The notes beneath the pieces were generated by a model, which was not told the DNA's origin, did not search any database, and saw only the letters and a program-made list of their open reading frames with translations. From 66-474 sp036568625 (GTDB lineage: Bacteria > Pseudomonadota > Gammaproteobacteria > Xanthomonadales > Rhodanobacteraceae), in contig DATCSF010000227.1 in NCBI GenBank assembly GCA_036568625.1, forward strand, positions 1 through 9,483: DNA of 9,483 bases, read 5' to 3'. Positions 6,976 through 9,483 of the stretch are shown here, piece after piece. Each line of letters opens with the position of its first letter. The first letter of the stretch is position 1. The position numbers and the translations under genes are program-made.

Positions 6976-7557
6976 TCAGGGATAGGCCAACAGCAGCACC
7001 AGCACGCCGATCCCGAACAGGACGGTCAGCATCGCGAACGAGAACGCGAGATACGGTCCGTGGAACCGCATCGACGTGTGATTGCGCCGCCAGTTCGACG
7101 CGTACGCCAGAAAACGGGCCCCTGATGCCAAGGCCATCACGACTCCGAAAGCGACCAGCGCCGCGCCCGCGAAGTGCGACAGGGAGTACGACGGCAGATG
7201 CGCGGGCGCAATCTGTCGTCTGACCAGCAGCATGAAGCGGTCCAGGGCGATGCCGAAGACCATCAGCGCCAGCGCGGTGCGGGTCCAGACCGACAAGGTG
7301 CGCTCGGCATTCTGGTAGGAGCGATTTTCGGACATCTCCGAACGCTCGGCTGACATCCGCGAGCGGTCTTCCGACATCCGTGACCGGTCGGCGGACATTC
7401 GGGAGCGATCCTCCGACATCCTGGAACGATCCGCGGACATCCGCGATCGTTCGGCGGACATCTCCGTCCGCTGGCGGGAAAGCTCCGTCTGGTATTCGGC
7501 AAGCTCGACCATCCGCTGCATCAGGCGAAGTTGTTCGGATTCCTCGTCGCCGGCCAT
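6976..7557 (-). CDS. DUF202 (YidH-like) membrane protein with an N-terminal heptad-repeat extension
   Basis: The protein has 193 residues. Residues 1-32 are acidic and predicted helical. Residues 33-81 are seven consecutive 7-residue units of the form M-S-(A/E)-(D/E/N)-R-S-x. The DUF202 core then begins with ERTLSVWTRTALAL (85-98), matching the family signature ERTxLAWxRT. Three membrane helices follow: about 95-112, 129-151 and 168-190. DUF202 proteins are small inner-membrane proteins of unknown function; usual members (about 100-120 residues) lack such an extension. AAGGAG (7565-7570) sits 7 nt before the ATG. The 3' end is convergent with the lipoprotein gene and only 5 nt away. The gene lies 54 nt downstream of the GNAT gene on the same strand, so the two may be co-transcribed. 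The repeat part presumably lies in the cytoplasm, which is an inference. Confidence 0.85.
   Translation of the reverse strand: MAGDEESEQLRLMQRMVELAEYQTELSRQRTEMSAERSRMSADRSRMSEDRSRMSADRSRMSEDRSRMSAERSEMSENRSYQNAERTLSVWTRTALALMVFGIALDRFMLLVRRQIAPAHLPSYSLSHFAGAALVAFGVVMALASGARFLAYASNWRRNHTSMRFHGPYLAFSFAMLTVLFGIGVLVLLLAYP
7315..7461 (-). repeat. Seven in-frame 21-bp units encoding M-S-x-x-R-S-x
   Basis: Seven units of exactly 21 bp lie end to end at 7315-7335, 7336-7356, 7357-7377, 7378-7398, 7399-7419, 7420-7440 and 7441-7461. In coding order they read MSAERSR, MSADRSR, MSEDRSR, MSADRSR, MSEDRSR, MSAERSE and MSENRSY. Units 2-3 and 4-5 form a repeated 14-residue pair. Codons vary while residues hold: the fifth-position Arg uses CGA, CGG, CGC, CGT and CGC across the first five units, and the sixth-position Ser uses TCG, TCA or TCC. 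This is drift under protein-level constraint, not a fresh duplication. Confidence 0.95.
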
Positions 7558-7564
7558 GCCGAGT

Positions 7565-7570
7565 CTCCTT
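7565..7570 (-). promoter_or_regulatory. Ribosome-binding site of the DUF202 gene
   Basis: AAGGAG on the minus strand, 7 nt upstream of the ATG whose first base is 7557. It fixes the start so that the heptad array is part of the translated protein. Confidence 0.8.
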
Positions 7571-7611
7571 GCGGGTGGCGTGCGCAGTGTGCCACCGCGT
7601 GCCGGGATTGG

Positions 7612-8127
7612 CTACGCGATGCCGGCGGCGGGACGCGCGGGAAACCAGGCCATCCCGAGGTCGTCTTCGAGCGCGCCGTCGATCCTGCGCACACGCTGCC
7701 GGAAACGCGCTTCCTCGACGAAACCCATGCTGCGGTAAAGGTTCTGCGCGCGCAGGTTGCCGGCGCGCACGTTCAATTCCACTTTGCCCACTCGCGCGTC
7801 GCGCTGCGCCCAGTCCAGCAGGTCGCGCAACATCGCGCGGCCGATGCCGCGCTCGACATGGCCCGGGTGTACCACGATGGTCAACTGGAACACGTGCGCG
7901 TTGGCGCGCATGGGCATGGGTTCGAGGAACGCGTGGCCCGCCGGTGCGCTGTCTTCTTCGGCGACGACGTAGCGCCCGGCGGTCGCCAGTTTGGCGATCT
8001 TCGCGCGATAGGCCTCGACGGGAATTTCGCCCGGATGGCCGACCAGCAATCCCGGGGTGCGTTGGGTCTCGCTTTCCGCCATTGCGATGGCTTCGGCGTC
8101 GGCGGGCATGGCGATTCGAATTTCCAC
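7612..8127 (-). CDS. GNAT-family N-acetyltransferase
   Basis: With the GTG at 8127 this is a 171-residue single-domain GNAT enzyme that transfers acetyl from acetyl-CoA to an amine of an unknown substrate. It opens VEIRIAMPADAEAI, the usual first strand and helix. Motif A is at about 80-100: FQLTIVVHP followed by the pyrophosphate-binding loop RGIGRA at 93-98. Motif B follows: LNVRAGNLRAQNLYRSMGF at 118-136, with the N-x-x-A-x-x-LY-x-x-x-GF pattern. The chain ends with EDDLGMAWF. A TTG at 8184 in the same frame would add 19 residues unlike the family, so the GTG is preferred; neither start has a strong Shine-Dalgarno. The gene diverges from queE and lies 54 nt upstream of the DUF202 gene. The substrate could be a small molecule, antibiotic or protein N-terminus, and the sequence does not decide. 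Confidence 0.85.
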   Translation of the reverse strand: MEIRIAMPADAEAIAMAESETQRTPGLLVGHPGEIPVEAYRAKIAKLATAGRYVVAEEDSAPAGHAFLEPMPMRANAHVFQLTIVVHPGHVERGIGRAMLRDLLDWAQRDARVGKVELNVRAGNLRAQNLYRSMGFVEEARFRQRVRRIDGALEDDLGMAWFPARPAAGIA

Positions 8128-8233
8128 GGTAGCGACTTTCGCATTCGTGTTGCGGCAGGATGGGAACGATGACCGACGGGGCAAATCGTCGCCCGCGCTG
8201 GCAAAATAACGGGTTCAGGATTCGATTGCCTGC
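8128..8233. promoter_or_regulatory. Divergent intergenic region between the GNAT gene and queE
   Basis: This 106-bp spacer should contain the promoters of the divergent GNAT and queE genes. An A-rich stretch, CAAAATAA, about 25 nt before the queE start is the only AT-rich spot suited to a -10 region. No convincing -35 partner is visible. A small hairpin (GGGC/GCCC around 8 nt) precedes it, but I could not fit a preQ1 riboswitch. Confidence 0.3.
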
Positions 8234-8866
8234 ATGTACGCCATCAAGGAAATCTTCCACACGCTGCAGGGCGAGGGCTTTCACGCCGGACGCCCGGCGG
8301 TGTTCTGCCGTTTCTCCGGCTGCAACCTGTGGTCGGGGCGCGAAGCCGACCGCGCCAGCGCGGTATGCGATTTCTGCGATACCGACTTCGTCGGCACCGA
8401 TGGCGAGAACGGCGGCAAGTACCCGAATGCCGCGGCGGTCGCGGACAAGGTCGCCAGCCTGTGGCCGCGGGATCAAAACGAAAACCGCTTCGTGGTGTTC
8501 ACGGGGGGCGAGCCGCTGCTGCAACTCGACACGCCATTGCTGGACGAAATGCACGCGCGCGGTTTCGAGTGCGCGGTCGAGACCAACGGCACGCTGGAAG
8601 CGCCCGAGGGCCTCGACTGGATCACCGTCAGTCCCAAGAGCATCGCGCCGGTAAAGCTGCATCGCGCGGACGAACTGAAGCTGGTGTATCCGCAACCCGC
8701 CGCGATGCCGGAACGCTTCGCGGATTTCGCCGCGACGCACTTCTTCCTGCAGCCGATGGACGGGCCGCGGGCGGCGGAAAACACCCGCGCCGTGGTCGAT
8801 TACTGCAAGGCGCACCCGCACTGGCGGCTCAGCCTGCAGACCCACAAATACCTTGGCATCCCATGA
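8234..8866 (+). CDS. queE: 7-carboxy-7-deazaguanine synthase QueE (radical SAM, CX14CX2C type)
   Basis: This 210-residue radical SAM enzyme converts 6-carboxytetrahydropterin to 7-carboxy-7-deazaguanine in the cytoplasm, the ring-contracting step of queuosine synthesis. It begins MYAIKEIFHTLQGEGFHAGR, the family's N-terminal signature. The 4Fe-4S ligands are Cys30, Cys45 and Cys48 in a CX14CX2C arrangement, a long loop instead of CX3CX2C. This is the type described for Burkholderia multivorans QueE. Thr50 in CDTDF is the equivalent of the residue that helps bind magnesium there. The SAM-binding TGGEPLL is at 90-96. ETNGT (114-118) and the C-terminal LQTHKYLGIP are also typical. The ATG at 8234 places the signature at the N-terminus, although its Shine-Dalgarno is weak. 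The stop overlaps the queD start (ATGA), so the two are coupled. Confidence 0.95.
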   Translation: MYAIKEIFHTLQGEGFHAGRPAVFCRFSGCNLWSGREADRASAVCDFCDTDFVGTDGENGGKYPNAAAVADKVASLWPRDQNENRFVVFTGGEPLLQLDTPLLDEMHARGFECAVETNGTLEAPEGLDWITVSPKSIAPVKLHRADELKLVYPQPAAMPERFADFAATHFFLQPMDGPRAAENTRAVVDYCKAHPHWRLSLQTHKYLGIP

Positions 8867-9240
8867 CCGAACAACTCTTCACCGTCTGGAAGGAATTCCG
8901 TTTCGACGCCGCCCACCAGTTGGACGCCGGCCCCGACGGCGACCCGCGCTACCGGAACATCCACGGCCATTCGTACCAGGTGGAAGTGTGGGTGCGCGGT
9001 CCGCTCACCGAACACGGCTGGGTGGTGGACATGGGCGACCTGCAGCGACGCCTCGAAGTCGCGCGCGACGCGCTCGACCACCGCATGCTCAACGACGTGG
9101 AAGGCCTCGGCATTCCGACCATGGAAAACATCGCCCGCTTCGTGTGGGAGAAACTCGGCGATTTGCCGCAACTGCAACGCGTGGTGGTCAAGCGCGGGCA
9201 GAACGGGGAAGGCTGCGAGTATCAGGGCCCGGCGGCATGA
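8863..9240 (+). CDS. queD: 6-carboxytetrahydropterin synthase QueD homolog lacking the usual catalytic Cys
   Basis: This 125-residue protein of the PTPS/QueD (COG0720) fold normally turns 7,8-dihydroneopterin triphosphate into 6-carboxytetrahydropterin, the QueE substrate. The zinc ligands His18, His34 and His36 are present in FDAAH and IHGHSY. The Asp72-His73 pair (LDHRML) and PTMENI at 85-90 are also conserved. The family's catalytic Cys, four residues before the first His of HGH, is replaced by Tyr30. The C-terminal Glu of the usual E-T-x(6)-Y motif is also not in place; that stretch reads KRGQNGEGCEY. The only Cys is Cys118. A variant subfamily with another catalytic residue is more likely than a dead enzyme, because the gene is intact and overlaps queE by 4 bp. 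The start at 8863 is fixed by that overlap and by EFRFDAAH near the N-terminus. Confidence 0.9.
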   Translation: MTEQLFTVWKEFRFDAAHQLDAGPDGDPRYRNIHGHSYQVEVWVRGPLTEHGWVVDMGDLQRRLEVARDALDHRMLNDVEGLGIPTMENIARFVWEKLGDLPQLQRVVVKRGQNGEGCEYQGPAA

Positions 9241-9292
9241 TGCCAAGGATCACCAACGCACCGCTTGCGGCGCGCTCCGGTGGAGCATCTGG

Positions 9293-9483
9293 TCAAGCTG
9301 TGTCATTCGGAGATTTTGGCGGAAAGCCGAAGATCGTCCTGAAAATGAGCGAAGGGATGCAAATGTCAGTTGTACTGACGAGCAGCCCGACCAGGGACAG
9401 CATCCCGCCAAGGACATAACCTGCAACGAGGGCGCCCAACTGGAATGCAATCGCGGTGGCCACGAGCCAGACGGCCCCCAAAC
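9293..9483 (-). CDS. Hydrophobic protein of unknown function, C-terminal fragment (runs off right edge)
   Basis: A minus-strand frame enters at the right edge and stops at 9293-9295. Its visible ~63 residues begin with about 35 strongly hydrophobic ones (such as WLVATAIAFQLGALVAGYVL and GGMLSLVGLLV). These would form one or two membrane helices. A short polar tail containing a Phe-Gly-Phe-Pro-Pro stretch follows. I do not recognise a family. It would be convergent with queD, 52 nt away. The surrounding DNA is clearly lower in G+C than the rest of the window. Short hydrophobic frames can arise by chance, so reality depends on the unseen upstream part. The gene-free stretch 9241-9292 shows nothing convincing. 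Confidence 0.4.
   Translation of the reverse strand, partial: LGAVWLVATAIAFQLGALVAGYVLGGMLSLVGLLVSTTDICIPSLIFRTIFGFPPKSPNDTA

Noticed and set aside
7315..7461. CRISPR-like array
   Set aside because: The 21-bp units are contiguous with no spacers, lie in frame inside a clear coding gene, and differ mainly by synonymous changes.
8170..8233. Possible preQ1 riboswitch upstream of queE
   Set aside because: A small GGGC/GCCC hairpin followed by an A-rich stretch is suggestive. But the A-rich tail does not pair with the hairpin loop as in preQ1-I, the spacing is wrong, and QueE is on the biosynthetic side.
6338..8845. An 835-codon open frame on the minus strand spanning the lipoprotein, DUF202, GNAT and queE genes
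   Set aside because: It crosses several genes with clear motifs in other frames and on both strands. Its composition is Arg/Ala/Pro-rich without recognisable motifs.
9259..9282. CACCG/CGGTG inverted repeat after queD as a terminator
   Set aside because: The stem is only 5 bp with a 14-nt loop and no T-run; this is expected by chance.
9250..9450. Alternative short minus-strand frame at the right edge
   Set aside because: It overlaps the more strongly hydrophobic frame ending at 9293 in another phase. It has Cys/Ser-rich composition without a recognisable signal, ribosome-binding site or domain.

Overview
This is a GC-rich window (roughly two thirds G+C by eye) of ordinary chromosomal character. 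No rRNA, tRNA, CRISPR array, transposase or phage gene is visible. The gene content points to a Gram-negative gammaproteobacterium, most likely of the Xanthomonadales/Lysobacterales. The pointers are a TonB-dependent receptor, a class A PBP of the PBP1b type with a lipoprotein gene beside it, a DUF3011 protein, and a QueE with the long CX14CX2C cluster loop. The lineage is an inference from protein resemblance, not a database result.

Layout. Positions 1-2037 (+) carry the 3' end of a BtuB-like outer-membrane receptor, overlapped by cobB (cobyrinate a,c-diamide synthase): a cobalamin uptake/synthesis unit whose upstream part lies outside the window. Positions 2162-2818 (-) encode a secreted M15/VanY-type D,D-carboxypeptidase, convergent with cobB. 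Divergent from it, 2956-3312 (+) encodes an FmdB-type zinc-ribbon protein with a basic Ala/Lys/Gly/Pro tail. Positions 3385-3969 (+) encode an exported protein with two DUF3011 repeats.

Positions 4089-6970 (+) hold the cell-wall unit: mrcB (PBP1b), then after 26 nt a TPR-like lipoprotein that is a good candidate for an LpoP-type activator of PBP1b. Five bases further on begins a convergent minus-strand pair: a DUF202 membrane protein with a striking seven-residue repeat in its N-terminus (6976-7557) and a GNAT acetyltransferase (7612-8127). Positions 8234-9240 (+) encode queE and queD with an ATGA overlap; they make the 7-deazaguanine core of queuosine. The QueD lacks the usual catalytic cysteine. 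From 9241 the G+C falls to about 50-55%, and the 3' end of a hydrophobic minus-strand frame enters from the right edge.

Three observations deserve follow-up: the heptad array in the DUF202 protein, whose units keep their amino acids while their codons have drifted and which is in register with the DUF202 core helix; the Cys-less QueD paired with a CX14CX2C QueE; and the mrcB-lipoprotein pair. I did not find an unmistakably new multi-gene system. Most of the window is housekeeping, with these local oddities.
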